DNA of 64,000 bases from Neckera pumila (GCA_963969595.1 OZ018413.1:13133711-13197710), one strand, 5' to 3'; counted from the first letter of the stretch, positions 1-12,768 are shown. The notes: generated by a model from the letters alone, not told the origin. Numbers and translations: made by a program.

Positions 1-431
1 AGCTTGGCCTTGCCCATATGAGGCACCTTGTACTAATTCCTTCTTTACAAAGTACAGTTGCCGATGTATTTAGTGCCCACTTTGGTGCTATGAAAATTTG
101 ATCATAAAATAGGCCAATTTTTCTTATCGCGGATATTAAGGTTGGGAAACATGTTCTTAGACTCCCATTGTTGCCACCACCCTTTAAATCATCCAAAATG
201 ACAGAGCTGGCAGCGTTTCAAAATTATGTACAAATATCATACTTTCTATATAGATTTTGGGTGCCCAAACAACAACACCTAAGCTGGAGATTTTGCATAG
301 ATCTACGGGATGGGTTACTCTTTCTTGAATGCATGTGTTGCTGACACTATGACTACAAATATAGTTAATCCCTCAAGGGGAAGCTTTTTGGAGGTTTTTA
401 GTGGGACAGAGGTAGTATGAAAAAAAATACT

Positions 432-860
432 TGAGTCAATCAGTCAATGCTTGTATCTTTGCTCTCTTCGTCAATTTGATGCTTCATGCTTGAATCTCTA
501 TCTTTCTTTGTCAAATTGACGTGTAAAGACTAGTCTAAAAAAACTTGGATTGAAATGAAAATTTTACCATAATAATTACGGTAGAATTCAAGGAAATCAT
601 AACCCAACAAATTTTATTGAAAATAAACATTGCATGAAGGAGATACAAGCCCCCAAAGTTGCAACCATAAAAATGCAGATTGGTGAATTCAAATTGAACC
701 TGTGAACTTCAAATGGCTTCCATAGAATCAATACATCTTGAATTGATTTGAAATTTTACCACAAAATCTAGAAGAGAGGGCGCAGATTTTCCAAGAAGTT
801 TTATTGAATTTGGACATGAGATACAAAAGTTACAGCACTTTGAATTGGACTTTCAGACTA
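432..860 (+). repeat. Degenerate direct repeat, copy 1 (partner copies 1480-1815 and 2047-2145)
   Basis: The first part (432-537) contains the phrase aatcagtcaatgcttg and ends in gtgtaaagactagt; both recur at 2047-2145. The second part (about 540-860) contains aacccaacaaattttattga and caaagttgcaaccat, both found again with scattered mismatches at about 1480-1815. The copies are in the same orientation and clearly diverged. No terminal inverted repeat or coding content is visible, so the element class is unknown. Confidence 0.7.
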
Positions 861-1479
861 TGTGAGGACACCTTTGGTCCCTTGGGGTGTTTAGGGGTTA
901 ACAAAATCAATACTTTTGAAGTGTTATAGGACTAAATGTCACTAAGAAATAGAAATCTTGACCGTACAATCTTTGTAGTGTACATGTTGTGGATGACGTG
1001 AATCAAATTTGGTGCCATTTTACCAAGTAGATTGCAAGATCATAATGAGTTGAAAAAGGATGTTTAAATTTTCCTAACAATACATTACATTGAGATGAAA
1101 TTTGATTTCTAAACCTATTCAATTTTTTTTTAAATGTAAATTGTAAAGTGCTTCAAAATCAATATACAAAACACAACGGTAAAATAAAATACCATTCAAA
1201 TGACTCACCGTATCTGCAAGATGACTTCAAAATGTCAAAAAATAACAAAAAAAGGTGTAAGAATTCCATTTGAGGCTAAACCCCCTTCAACTAAAATGTT
1301 TCTCTAACACTCATAAACTCTTTGATTGATATGAAATTTTAACCACACAAGCAAGATTAGTATACAAAGCTTTTCCAATTTTAAAAAATTGGAAACAAAT
1401 ATGGCATGAAGAAGAAACAGTTCACTATAATCCAAAAAATGTCCAGATTTTGAGCTTTGAAGGACTCCCAAGCATTCAA

Positions 1480-1815
1480 AATTCTACCACAAAAACTAGT
1501 CAAACTTTGAAGGGAATATAACCCAACAAATTTTTATTGAAAACAAACATTAGATGAAGGAAACACAAGCCTCCAAAGTTGCAACCATCAAAATGCAATT
1601 CGGTGAACTAATTTGAACCCATGAACTTTGAACGGCTTCCAAAAAAATCTGTACATGTATATGTTGAATTGATATGAAAACTTTAACACACAAACTAGAA
1701 GAGAGGACTCAAATTTTCCAATAAGTTTTTATTAAATTTGAACATCGAATGCAAAAATTACAACACTTTGAATTGGAATTCCAAACTATGTGGGGACACT
1801 TTTTAATCCCAGGAA
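1480..1815 (+). repeat. Degenerate direct repeat, copy 2 of the 540-860 block
   Basis: This copy aligns by eye with 540-860. Shared phrases include aacccaacaaatttttattg, ccaaagttgcaaccatc, aaactagaagagaggac and cactttgaattgga. It lies about 950 bp downstream of copy 1 in the same orientation. Confidence 0.65.
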
Positions 1816-2997
1816 GCGCTTACTTATAGTCAAAAATATGTGCCGGCTTTCACTTTGTCTCTTCTTTTTAGAACTAGACTATAATTTCATTTTCCTCGAG
1901 TCGGCCACGGTGGGCTCTATCCTAAGCCCTCGATTTCTATGTAGGTATAGCTAGATTCTCTGTTGTACAGAAGTAAAAATATTAAATGAAATACTACTTC
2001 GAGTTGAAACTTATATTAAATAAAATACTACTTCATAAAATATTACTTCAAGCAATCAGTCAATGCTTGAATCTTTGCTCGCTTCATCAATTTTATATGT
2101 CAATGCTTGAGTCTCTTCGTCAAACTGATGTGTAAAGACTAGTTCAAAAGCCACGATAGCAAAATCAAAACTTGATGCACAGTAGACATTGTTTGAAAAC
2201 TTATCATGTGCACCATTTTTGTATCGGTTTCAAGCCAATGAACATTAAAAGCACAAACACTTTTGAACCACAACTACAGTGAGTTTGTGCGTCTAAGCTT
2301 CATGACATTGAATTGGAACATACTACATTCAATAAAGATTTGTATGACTGGAGTTGATGTTTGAGGAGAGTTGATTCTAATATTGTTTTGGGGAATTCAA
2401 ATGGGAGAATATTTGTTGCCACTGGTTGCCATATGCTGTGCTCATGGTCAAACATACGTCCCAGCTGTTGTGAAGATGCTCTTTGTTGAGTTGACTGCTG
2501 CAGAGAAAAAGAGGAACCTCAAAAAATAAAAAATAAAAAAAATAAAAAAAATAAAAGTTCACTTGTTTGTCTTTACTTTGGTTGTTGTTGTGATCTTCTA
2601 TCATGAACTTTAACCCTTAATTCTTAGAGGACGCCATGATCATTTTTTTATTGGATGAATGATAGAGAATCCTTCTATGTATGTAGGACACAAGTGCAAC
2701 TATTTGTCTTTGAAATTCTTTGTGAAAATGGGGAGGTTTTGTACAGTAGTTTGACTTCCAATGAATGCTTTTGCAATTTTTTTAATGCCAATGATGATTC
2801 ACAGGATAGCAAAGAGATGATTTCCATAGTTGCTAACCTGTCTTTTAAGGGTTACTTAAAAAGACGCAACCCCCATGACCAAGGTAGTCACCAAAACTCC
2901 TTTAATTATTGGATCAATAAGTGCAATTTCTTTGTTTCTATAGTGAACAATGAAGTCATCTATTGACCACTTTTTGGCCTATAGTGTTCTTTAAGAG

Positions 2998-3954
2998 TTA
3001 CCCTCTAAAGTTCTTTGGGTGTTTTTGACCAAATTTTGTCACCAAACCAAAACATATTGAAAACAAGGTAGAGTGGTCAAACATTTGTGTGATCTCTATT
3101 GCAACTTCTAATTGCAAAATCTTGTGTACACCTAATTTGGATGTCTATTCCTCTAGAACTAATTTTCACAATCTAATCCTTTAGCATCTTTGAGATCACA
3201 ATGTTCAATGTTTGTCATGACATGAACTTTGCCAATTGTTTCAAAAGTTGAAGTTTTAAATTTGAATTAAACTTTTACAAAAAAAATGCTTTTTTTCCAC
3301 TATCTAAAGAATTTTTTCTATGTTAGACAATTGAATTGAAAATGTATGAAACAAAATCAAAGCCCCCCCCCCCCCCCCCCCCCCCCTTCATATTCATTCT
3401 TTAAACAATCATTATGTGGAAGGATGTATAAGGCAGTAAATAGAATTTAGATTGCTAATAAATCTAATGTGGAATTGAAACAAGCCAATTCCAATAGTGA
3501 CAAATGTTGCAAAAAGGCATCCAAATCCCATGCACTTCTCCGTTTTCAAAAATTATGAAAATTGAGTTAAAAAACAAATCTCAAGGATTTTTCTTTAGAA
3601 CATTTTATGATTGCTTGCACAACAAAATTTCTCATATCTTTTTCTAAATTCATTAGAATAAAATGATTAAAAGTTTCCTTGTAGATACGGATCCACTCTA
3701 CAAGATTTATTTATTCTTTATTTATTTTTTAAACTATTCTTTTTCGTTGTCCAAAAGTTAATGGAAATTTAAAAATAATCATAAATTTTCTTAACACAAC
3801 TTTTTTTCCTTGCAAAAGTGTCTCATTGGAAAGCTAGAAGCAATCCACATTCTGCCCAAAAAGTTTCAAGAAATGTAGTCAAGAATTGCAATCATGATTG
3901 CCTGCCTAAATATGCAAAAAATCGTTTTGCTCAATGAAAGATTTTAGGGGTTAA
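2998..3954 (-). mobile_element. TTAA-ended TIR element (family T1), minus orientation, degraded
   Basis: The left end is a decayed terminus (ttaccctctaaagtt). The right end is intact (attttaggggttaa). Internal order matches the copies at 7318, 8415, 34512 and 59960: a block with ggaattgaaacaagccaatt, then an aaaagtt block, then a gcctgcc block just before the right end. A 24-base poly-C tract sits inside. The upstream flank (tattgaccactttttggcct) is the same as that of the 59960 copy, so both lie in a larger shared repeat. Confidence 0.65.
3363..3386 (+). repeat. Poly-C tract of 24 bases
   Basis: An uninterrupted run of C, preceded by aaag and followed by ttcata, lies inside the 2998-3954 element. 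The minus strand is poly-G and could form a quadruplex. Its exact length is likely to be unreliable in any assembly. Confidence 0.9.
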
Positions 3955-4683
3955 TCCTTAGCACCTACATGTTTTCTTGAATTTTTGCTTATTTTTGTTA
4001 TTTTTATATAGAATGATATATTTTTTACTTCAATTTCATCAAATTGGTTGTCGAAAAAGGTTGTTTTCTAAAAATCAAAGTATTACTTTGGATGAATGAA
4101 AAGTTAGTTTTATGAAGGATTCTGTTCATCATCCTGAATATAGATGTCAGAGTCTTTAAATATCAAAATTCATTCTTTCGGTTACTTTTTCAATGTATTT
4201 TTAGCAAATGTGATGTTGAAGGATTAATGTTTAATACCACCATTTCATGGCTAATAATATTCATTACACAAATTAATTCATTTAGTATGAGAATTTAAAT
4301 AGGTACGACCTCCTCCACTAATTTGGATAAATGTTGGATGAATGTGGTCTAGTTTAGTGTGACACTTGGACAAGTTTGAGATGAAAATGGGATTAATCTA
4401 AATGAAAGAAAATGGACTTTGTATGCATGTAGATGAAAGTTTAATAACAATCTAATTTACTAGTTCAGATCACATAGACTACACTATAATGATTTTTTTC
4501 AAAATATTACAAACTTCTGTAATAGTGTGTCTCACATTTTTGATAATTCCTGAACTAATGAAAGTTAGTGTGATTACTATAGAGTCCCTAATTGAATTGC
4601 ACTAATTGAAATGAAAATGTTATAAGTTTTTATTCTAGATGAAATTTTTTACCAAGAGTATAGATATCAATCCTATTCAAAGA

Positions 4684-4722
4684 GGGGAGCGGGGTGGGGT
4701 GGGGTGGGGGGGGGTGGGGGGG
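4684..4722 (+). repeat. G-rich tract with GGGGT repeats (quadruplex-prone)
   Basis: About 39 bases made almost only of G runs of four to nine separated by single T, A or C (ggggagcggggtggggtg and onwards). At least five G-runs of four or more on one strand satisfy the usual intramolecular G-quadruplex pattern. It stands alone in AT-rich sequence. Confidence 0.85.
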
Positions 4723-4921
4723 TCTTTATGAACATAGTTGATAAAAATCTTCATCAAGAATAAAGCTTATAGGATTTTCAAAATCTATTAGTGTGGTTAA
4801 AATTAAATTTCATTATCAAAATATTGCACAAAGTGGGTGATTGGAAAATGACTATAAAGATCAACCATCATGCTTGTCATTTCAAGAGGATTTTGATATA
4901 ATTCTAATCCTTCAAGAAAAA

Positions 4922-5540
4922 ACTAAACCCTTAAAGTCCCATTATTCCCTTAGGGGACAAAATGGATTTCAAGTAGGCTTCCTATAGTCTCAATTTTCAT
5001 TGTGATTTTTTGAAACTTTTTTTGAAGATAGGAAAACACATCAGCTTCTTGGTAATATAATTTTAAATTTCAATCGGTGCCTAAAAGCAAAAGTTGTGTC
5101 ACCTTAAGTCCAAAACAATGATTGTTGGAGTTTTAGGCAATACAAAATATTCACAAAAAATTAAAATCAAAATTTCAAAATTTTGTTTCTCAAAGAAAGT
5201 ATTTTTGTCTGTATGGAAAGATTTGAAACATTTTATTTGTACTAGAGATGAGAAAGTTATGGTCAATATTTTTTTAAGGCAATCTAAGCATTTTTTTGAG
5301 ACAATTACCTAATGGATTTCTTTTTGAATGAAATTTTCAAAAAAATTCAAAAAAATTGTTTGATAGGGTCAAGTTTACTTGCTAGAACAATCTCATTGTT
5401 GGGATAATTGTATTTCAATTCCTTTTTAGAGCTATTAACAATTTATTATTTTTTTCAATCTTCGACATACTTCTACCGAATAAACACACTTAATGAAAAT
5501 ACACTTGATGAAAAAATGGCCTTGGGACTTAGAAGTTAAA
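4922..5540 (+). mobile_element. TTAA-ended TIR element (family T1), plus orientation, internally deleted
   Basis: The left end reads ctaaacccttaaagtccc. The right end is a decayed ggccttgggacttagaagttaa. Inside are the family landmarks: a hexamer block near atcggtgcctaaaagc followed by aaaagttgtg, and later attgtatttcaattcc. At about 620 bp it is shorter than the 0.9 kb copies at 21111 and 29457, consistent with internal deletion. Confidence 0.6.
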
Positions 5541-5693
5541 AACAACTTTTACTTTTGGAAATTCCATAGAGATACAACCAATTGTTGTCTTGGAAACCAA
5601 GTCTTAATAACAATGCGATGATTAGGCATAGTCAGTGCTTTAAAGAGCTTAACAAGCAAGAAATTTAAGATAGGAGGTCCCTAAAACATCCAT

Positions 5694-6320
5694 TTAATCC
5701 CTACAGGACCAAGCCACATTTTGGATAGAAATTGTTAAAAATTGCCACTTCTTAGGGTAGTGAAAAAAAAGTGAAAAAATAAACATATATATATCTATAT
5801 ATATTATTTTTTATTTTATTTTTTATATATTTTTTTTTCAAAATTCAATTGTATAAATTTGTGCTAGACTACTCTGGAAAGGGTGGAAAAAATTTCAGAA
5901 ATTTTAACTACATGGATTGAAAGATTATAACATTTGAAGTTAGAAACACAAGGGTTTTTTTCCAACCCTATCCAACAAGGCCCACAATCTTTAATTTCTC
6001 CTAGAGCAAGATTTTTACACAACACATGGTTATTTTTTCTAACATTTTGCATCTTGTATCATGCAAGTTACTTACGTGCAAAATTTGAAAAATAGAGAAG
6101 GATTTTGGCACATACTGCCCAAAGCTGCCCAAAAAATTCAGAGTAGCATAATTTTTTCTCCGGGCAAGCGATTGGAGAAAAAATTATATTCCCACTAAGG
6201 GGGTACATGTTCACACCTTGTATCAAATTCTCGTGAACATTTGACCAAAATTGACTTCATGCGTAACTACCCAAGATCTCTTGCGTACATTGAACAATCA
6301 CTTGATCCTTTAGGGGTTAA
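5694..6320 (+). mobile_element. TTAA-ended TIR element, divergent subfamily
   Basis: It begins ttaatccctacaggaccaag and ends gatcctttaggggttaa, so both ends carry TTAA plus a CCCT-type terminus. The interior holds ggaaaaaatttcagaaattt and gtacatgttcacaccttgta. Both are shared in inverted orientation with the copy near 50261-51229. No coding capacity is visible. Confidence 0.65.
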
Positions 6321-7013
6321 GAACTGAAAATTAATTTGGGGAGGTTCAACTTCTTGAAATATTTTTCAATCAATTTTCCTTGAAAGACAAATGAAATTAG
6401 CATCTAATCCAAGTCGTCTCATAATTATTTGTTGGAGCTATGTGGAAGTTGTAATGAATTTTTCAAGTTGAAACACAGTGGTCACCAAAAGCGTCCACCT
6501 CCTGAGACTTTGCTGGTGCAGTGAGAAAACCAAATTGTATCTCTATGTTAGAAGACACTTTTAGAGTCCGAGCACTTTACGGACCTTCTATGTTACAATG
6601 AGAAAGCCAAGAATTTTATCAGAGGGATAAGAAAGGCACTGACAGTAGCAAAACAGAGTGTTATTTTTCACAGTTTTTGCGACATGGAAGTGTCAAAAAT
6701 TGTGTCATTCTTCAAAACTTATTAATTTAAGGGGGTCATTCAAGTGCCTCAGGATGGACGGACTAAGTCTTTCCTATATAATTTTTTAATATGGTAGTCC
6801 ATGACCTTTTCCATATAGAATAGCATAATGCATTCAAGTCAGTGTCAATCCATGAGAGATAAATTATTCCAAACGCTTGCTCGTTCACATCCACATTGCA
6901 AAAGTAAGTTAAATGGGTCCAGGTTTGACTTACAGCAAGCTTGGTTTGAAGATGGTCGTAGTAAAAAGGAACAACTTCCAGATGGCAAATAAGATAACTA
7001 CACTTAAAATTGA

Positions 7014-7280
7014 CCAAATAAGCAATTCTGCATGGTTCTCGTTATTATATTGGAAAACATTTTGTGGGGTCTTATTGGTAGCCAAAAGGCAATTCTAGAT
7101 TCTCTCAAGAATGCGTTTTTTGGACACCGTATAAATAAATTATTAATATTCAAAGTGTTGAAAATAGGTGTTTCTTGAATCGACTATAGATTCTCATGAA
7201 TAGTGGGAGTACATTTTAGGCAAGAATTTGTAGGGGTTGGTTTTCAAAAGGGGCCAAAATTAGGTGTAGTTGCCTTACCA
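7014..7280 (+). repeat. Dispersed ~265-bp repeat (family R3), copy 1
   Basis: It starts near aaataagcaattctgcatgg and ends near aattaggtgtagttgcctta. The same order of phrases (attctagattctct, gggagtacattttaggca, aattaggtg) recurs at 19505-19765 and, inside a RecQ intron, at 42328-42592. It is non-coding and its class is not identified. Confidence 0.7.
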
Positions 7281-7317
7281 TCACTAGGTTACTTCAATCC
7301 AGGATTCTCTCTTACAA

Positions 7318-8252
7318 TTAACCCCTAAATTTCCATGACTATGTTTTCACCAAAAAAGCTCTAAAATTGCCATTTATGATACAAGTACCAAATTTTGAAA
7401 AAAAAAAATTGGACACAAAAAATTGTAGGATCTTGTAGTACACTGACTTGAAGACATGTGGAAAAAATTTCAGACATTTCCATCATACGGATTGAAAGAT
7501 GTGAAATCATAGAAATGCTTTTTTTGGCCTTGCACTTCACAAGCTCTTTTTCACAAGCTGCACTTCACAAGCTCACTTTTCTATGAAAAAATGTCAAAAA
7601 TGGTGGGGCTTATTTGAATTCATTTTTATAGGCAAGTTGGCTACATGCTTGAAAATTTTCACATCATTTGGAATTGTACAACATATAGGGAAAAAAAAAG
7701 TAGAAAGAAGTTGAGAATGATTCAAAATATAAAATTATTAAGAGTTTAGTTATGGAATTGCAAAATGCCAATCCCAACAATTGTCATGTTGTAATGTTGT
7801 AATAAATAATCTATATCCTATGGTTTTATTTTTTTCCAGCAATATTGAAATTTGGTTAATAAACAAATTCAAAGTTTATTTTAGAGTAGAGAATCTGTAG
7901 TTGCCTGCAAACTAAAACTCCTCATAACTTTCATCTCATTGATCAGAATGGAATGAACAAAAGCTTTTCATATATATATAAATCTAGAAAATCAATTTCA
8001 AATTTTTGTTTATGAAAAAATGATTTTTTCTAATATGCCCGGATTGCCCAACCGAAGAAACAAGTAACATATTAGGCCATAACTTTTGACTCATATTTCC
8101 AAATGTCATATAATTTTTTTGACATGAAAGATATTCCTTGTCCACAACTTCTATTAAAATTTGGGCCTAAAACATGCAATTTTATAATCACATGTACCTA
8201 TCCAAAAATTTGATATTGCCAAAAAATGCATGATGCTTCTTTAAGGGTTAAT
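7318..8252 (-). mobile_element. TTAA-ended TIR element (family T1), minus orientation
   Basis: It starts TTAACCCCTAAA and ends tctttaagggttaa. Internal landmarks shared with the 8415, 34512 and 59960 copies are ccatgactatgttttcacc at the left, cattcgg/catttggaattgtac in the middle and aggccataacttttgact on the right. Length is 935 bp with no open frame of note. It abuts another decayed terminus (ttaacccttgaagtcc at about 8252), which suggests nested or adjacent insertions. Confidence 0.75.
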
Positions 8253-8414
8253 TAACCCTTGAAGTCCAAATGCCATTTCTTCGTCAAAAAACCACTTAGA
8301 ACTGCCATTTTTAGTGCAAATCAATTTTCTTAAATTTTTTTTGTGCATATTTAATTGTAGCATCTCACAGTAGACTTGTATGAGAATGTCTAAAAATAAT
8401 AAATTCAAAATCCT

Positions 8415-9227
8415 TTAGCCCCTAAAGTTCCATGACTATATTCTCACCAAAAATGCTTGAAAATTGCCATTTTTAGTACAAGTATCCAAATTGCCATTTT
8501 TACTACAAGATCCTAAGGTCACATGTGTCAAAAAAAGTTGTACTAAAAATGGCAATTTTCAAGCATTTTTGGGCCCTGCAAAAAACAGGACAACAGCACT
8601 TCACAAGCTCACTTTTTGATGAAAAAATGTCCAAAATGATGGTGCTTCTTTACATTCTTTTTCCTAGATAAGTTGGCTACACGCTTGAAAGTTCTCACTT
8701 CATTTGGAATTGTAGAACATATAGGGAAAAATAGTAAGTAGATAGTAGTAGAGAATGATTCAAAATACAAAATTGTCAAGAATTTAATTATGGAATTGAA
8801 AAATGCTAATTCCAATGGTGGCAATAAAAAAATCTACATCCTAGGATTCTATTTTTTTCAAAAAATATTGAAAATTGAATAAGATAAAGGACTTCAAAGT
8901 TTATTTTAAAGTAGAGAATAACTACTCGCAAGCTTAAAATCATCATAACTTTTGATCAATCTAGAAAACCAATTTCAAATTTTTGTTTTTGAAAAAAGTG
9001 ATTTTTTTATCTGCCCGGACTGCCCAGTTACAAAAAAAAGTAACATATTAGGCCATAACTTTTGACTTGTATTTCCAAATGTCATGAAATTTGGTGCATA
9101 TGAAAGATATTCCTTGCCCCTACCTTCTATTAAAATTTCAGTCAAAAATATAGAAATCTCTAGTCGTACGTACCTGCCTAAAAATTATATATGGCCAAGG
9201 AAGGCATGTTGGTCCTTTAGGGATTAA
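8415..9227 (-). mobile_element. TTAA-ended TIR element (family T1), minus orientation
   Basis: The left terminus is slightly decayed (ttagcccctaaagttcc). The right terminus is ggtcctttagggattaa. The interior is very similar to 7318-8252 and 59960-60886, including aggccataacttttgact and cacttcacaagctcac. Length is about 813 bp. Confidence 0.7.
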
Positions 9228-10434
9228 AGTGAAAAAAATGAGACTGCTTGTTCTTAGCTTATCTTTTCAAATATACAAAAGTATAATTTGTAAGAATAAA
9301 ACATTTTTAAAACTTTTATTTCATTTTTTTATTGTCCGCCTCTGCCATTTAGGACTTCTTATGGCATAACTTTTCCTCCCAATCACCAATTCAAATAAAA
9401 ATTATATTTCCAGAAAAAAAACTAATCAATTTTTTATATCTTAAAAAAAATTTCAAAAAATCATTGATAAAAATTAAGATCATAAGTACCTGTCCAAAGT
9501 CTTTGTGAGGGGACTCTCGAGACTTTAGAGGGTTAATCATTGAATGAATACAAAGATTCTGATCAATCATATCTAAATTAATTCCGTCATAACCCATGAC
9601 ATTTTCAATTCAAGCAATTACAAAAATACAATTGAAAATTCTGACAAATCCCTCGAGTAATGCAATGTAGAGAAAAAAAAAGTCGAAGTAAGCTTACACA
9701 TAACTTACTTGCAACTTGGATGCAATTTGTTTTTTCTTGTTCCATATCATAATGTGGTCTTCGAGAATCCATGTTGTACCACAAAAGGACTGCAAGGACA
9801 GGATATAGGCGGGACGGACAGACAGACGAAAAGTCGGAAACTCTCATGCATTTTTTCAATTTTTTCATTTTTTTTCAATTTTTTCCCAAGGAATGTGGTG
9901 AGCATTTTGTCCTATTGTCATGGCATTATGGCATATATGCTAGCGTTGTGTCAAAAATATCCAGCGACTGCGACCCAAAAGTTTCAAATAGAATATCCAA
10001 AGTTTCTGCTGCGAAAATCCGTGAAGCAACTTGCAACACCCCGCCTGCTGCTCCGATGAGTTGGATGCTACGTGGGACACTCACTGGTCCATTTTATAGA
10101 GGTCGTAGTGACAGTACGTCGGTTGCAGTCTTATTAAATGACCTTCAGAGCATCCAAAACCAATGAACCCAAATATCACAATCTCCCTGGTTGTTGATTT
10201 TTAGACGACTGTGAGTGAGTGAAGCAAAATTATGCTGCTGTCCGAAATCAAAGGGGGAAAAAATTACGGAGTAACGAGTATGTTGGCTGAGTAACGAGTA
10301 TGTTGGCTGACTAACGAGTGCTGCCTTGGTGGTGGTGTCAAAGTGAGTGTGAATCTAGTTCAAAGATGTACCTAAATTCATTCTCAAGAAACTTTGCTAT
10401 CGGTACTTTGAACAATCAAGAACTAGTTTCCTCA
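9228..10434. other. Gene-free stretch, including a less AT-rich block near 9700-10170
   Basis: The block near 9700-10170 is richer in GC and has frames open for about 90-130 codons on both strands. None shows a recognisable motif, and they overlap each other. I do not call a gene. At 10266-10318 the unit gagtaacgagtatgttggct occurs twice in tandem plus a partial third copy. Confidence 0.5.
10266..10318 (+). repeat. Short tandem repeat, 21-bp unit, about 2.5 copies
   Basis: Two consecutive identical units built on gagtaacgagtatgttggct are followed by a partial third (gactaacgagtg). Confidence 0.8.
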
Positions 10435-10676
10435 ACTTCTTTTGGATGCTCAAGTACATTAGGCCTGAAAGGAGGAGATTTGACCTTTGAAAGGAGGCAC
10501 TAACACCCATTACTTAGTAAGCTTTTTGTGGCTTAAGTAGTACAACTATCTCCAACATCTTTTGGATGTTGTAGTACAGTATATTTGTTGTAAAAGGAAG
10601 AGAGTCTACCTTTGCAAGGAGGCATTGAAGATAGCACCAACTACTTATTAAGCCTTTTGTGGCTTAAATAGTAGAA
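10435..10676 (+). repeat. Tandem duplication of a ~120-bp unit, two diverged copies
   Basis: Copy 1 (about 10435-10551) and copy 2 (about 10556-10676) share cttttggatg at the start, an internal aaggaggca, and end in ttttgtggcttaa plus agtag. About three quarters of positions look alike. No coding potential. Confidence 0.7.
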
Positions 10677-12469
10677 CAATCCCCAAAAGACTCTTTATTT
10701 AGTGCGGTCATATAATCAGAGTAAATCCTCTTTCTTCTTCTTCTTCTCCTTCTGTAAGGAGGAGCCTATCATCATTTAATCTTCAAATTCCTCCAATTTG
10801 TATGCTCTATCTTATTCAAATTTTGAATTCCACGTATGTCCAAATTCCTTTTTATGTATTTATTTTAGAATTCAATAAATGTAAATAGTTTTCACTTAAG
10901 GACTTAGTTTCTTCACTATAAATTATGACCCTTGGACAATGACCTCAATATTGAGGAATTAACAATTTTAAAGGATTGAAAGTTCAAATTCATTGCAACA
11001 AGATTCACATGCATATCATCTACGGTAAATTAGAATGAAATTGATGAAGATACTATGATTAATAATTTCAACTATCATTATCAAATAATACACAAAAAAT
11101 GATGAATCCAACCATAAGGATTCTTATTTGCATTCTAGTGCCCTATTCCATTTTCATCACTTGATTATTCTTTTACATTGCACTTTGTAGCAAATCTTCA
11201 TATCATATTGGTTGGAGATTCATTACACCTATTAAGAGGAAGAAAGAGGGGCAAGCTTTCATTTGCCTTGTGCCACCCTACACCACATGCAGATGAAAGC
11301 TTGTCTTACTAAGAAGATAGAAACCCTCTTGGTAGATGTAATGAATCCTAATCCATATTTTTATTAAAATATGAAGTCCATTAAGATTGTCCTTGACCAA
11401 AGTGATTACATTGTAAACTCAAAGTAAACAAAAATCTTACAAAAAATACTAATTTTTAATTTGCAATCAATTTTAGAAGGAATTTTGAAATTTGGTTTCA
11501 AATTAGATTGATAAATATTGGTTTGTGCAAAATTAGATCCACTTGTATAGATATTATCTAAGAATCATTGTTTGCAACTTTTGTCTAAAAGTCATAACTA
11601 AATTTTCTCTTATGATTTTATTATATTGCATATCTTTATATAATACATAAGTGATGATGCAAGAAGATCCCCTCACACAAATTTGGATGATTGTTAGATG
11701 AATGCAAGAAAATTAAATTGGAAATTTGGATGGATTTTATATGAAAATTAAATGACAATCACACTATTAGAGATAGAATGAAAACAATGTAGATAAAGTA
11801 TATTGATTTTATCCAAAATGATGAAAACATCTATATTAGTGCACCTCACAAATTTGCATAATTCCCAAATGTGTGCAAGTTAGTATTAATATTGTAGGGT
11901 ACAACAATTGAACTAAGTTGTATAGTTCAAAATCTTTTAGAAGTAAGGTAGGATATTCACAAAGCTATTAGATTCTACTCTTTAGAAGCATCTCTAACAC
12001 AAAGGTACATATTGGTTTCATCAATGTACCAATTGCATTCATCATAATAAACATATTTAAGGATGGACACTTTTACAGCCTTAACCATCTAAGACTGCTA
12101 CAAGCCTAAAAAGGTCCAATGGATATAAAAAATGCACCTATTGGTCCAATAACCAAAGTATTTTGGTAAATACCTTAATCATGGGGGATTGCGTCTTTCT
12201 AGGGTTAAGTGATTCCCACTTCAAAAATTCACAACTAATGCCACAAAGATCCCCCAAATATGGAATCACTTAGGTCAAATGCCAATCTTGTTTATCTTTC
12301 AAGAAAATTTTATTAATAATTATTTAAGAAGTCAAACTCCCCAAATTGCAAATCAATTACTAAATGGCTACTTCATGGACCTCCTACCTCAAGGTTGGAG
12401 TCAAGAATCCAATCAATCAAGGACCACTTCAAGGCCCACTTAAGAACATACAAACCTTTGCACCTGAAG

Positions 12470-12768
12470 GATCTAACACTCACTGAATATGGATGATAAG
12501 TACTCCAAGCCCCTATAAATATTTTTAGGGCACTAAATACATTCAAAAGATCTAACACTCACTGAACATGGATGATAAGTATTCCAAACCCCTATAAATA
12601 TTCTCATGGCATTAAGTACATTCAAAGGACCTAACACTCGCTGAACATGGATGATAAGTACTCCAAACCCCTATAAATATTCTCATGGCACTAAGTACAT
12701 TCAAAAGATCTAACACTTGCTGAACATGGATGATAAGTACTCCAAGCCCCTATAAATATTCTCAATCT
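12470..12768 (+). repeat. 79-bp tandem repeat, about 3.8 copies, each with a TATA-like motif
   Basis: The phrase ga(t/c)ctaacactc/tgctga starts at 12470, 12549, 12628 and 12707, an exact 79-bp period. Every unit contains ggatgataagtactccaa (with small changes) followed by cccctataaatat. Copies differ by only a few bases, so the array is recent or kept homogeneous. The repeated CTATAAATA string resembles a plant TATA box, but no gene follows closely. Confidence 0.9.

Larger units (their letters stand above)
1..2654. other. Gene-free AT-rich region with decayed direct repeats
   Basis: No reading frame in this stretch resembles a protein I know, and composition is uniformly AT-rich. The content is mostly old repeats. 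A block near 430-860 is repeated in degenerate form near 1480-1815, and a shorter block near 432-537 recurs near 2047-2145. I see no promoter or RNA gene. Confidence 0.6.

Noticed and set aside
9709..10166. Overlapping frames of 116 and 131 codons on the plus strand and 87 on the minus strand
   Set aside because: Mutually overlapping, low-complexity phenylalanine runs, no recognised motif, no splice context.
12373..12558. 61-codon minus frame over the 79-bp array
   Set aside because: Runs through tandem repeat units; not a gene.
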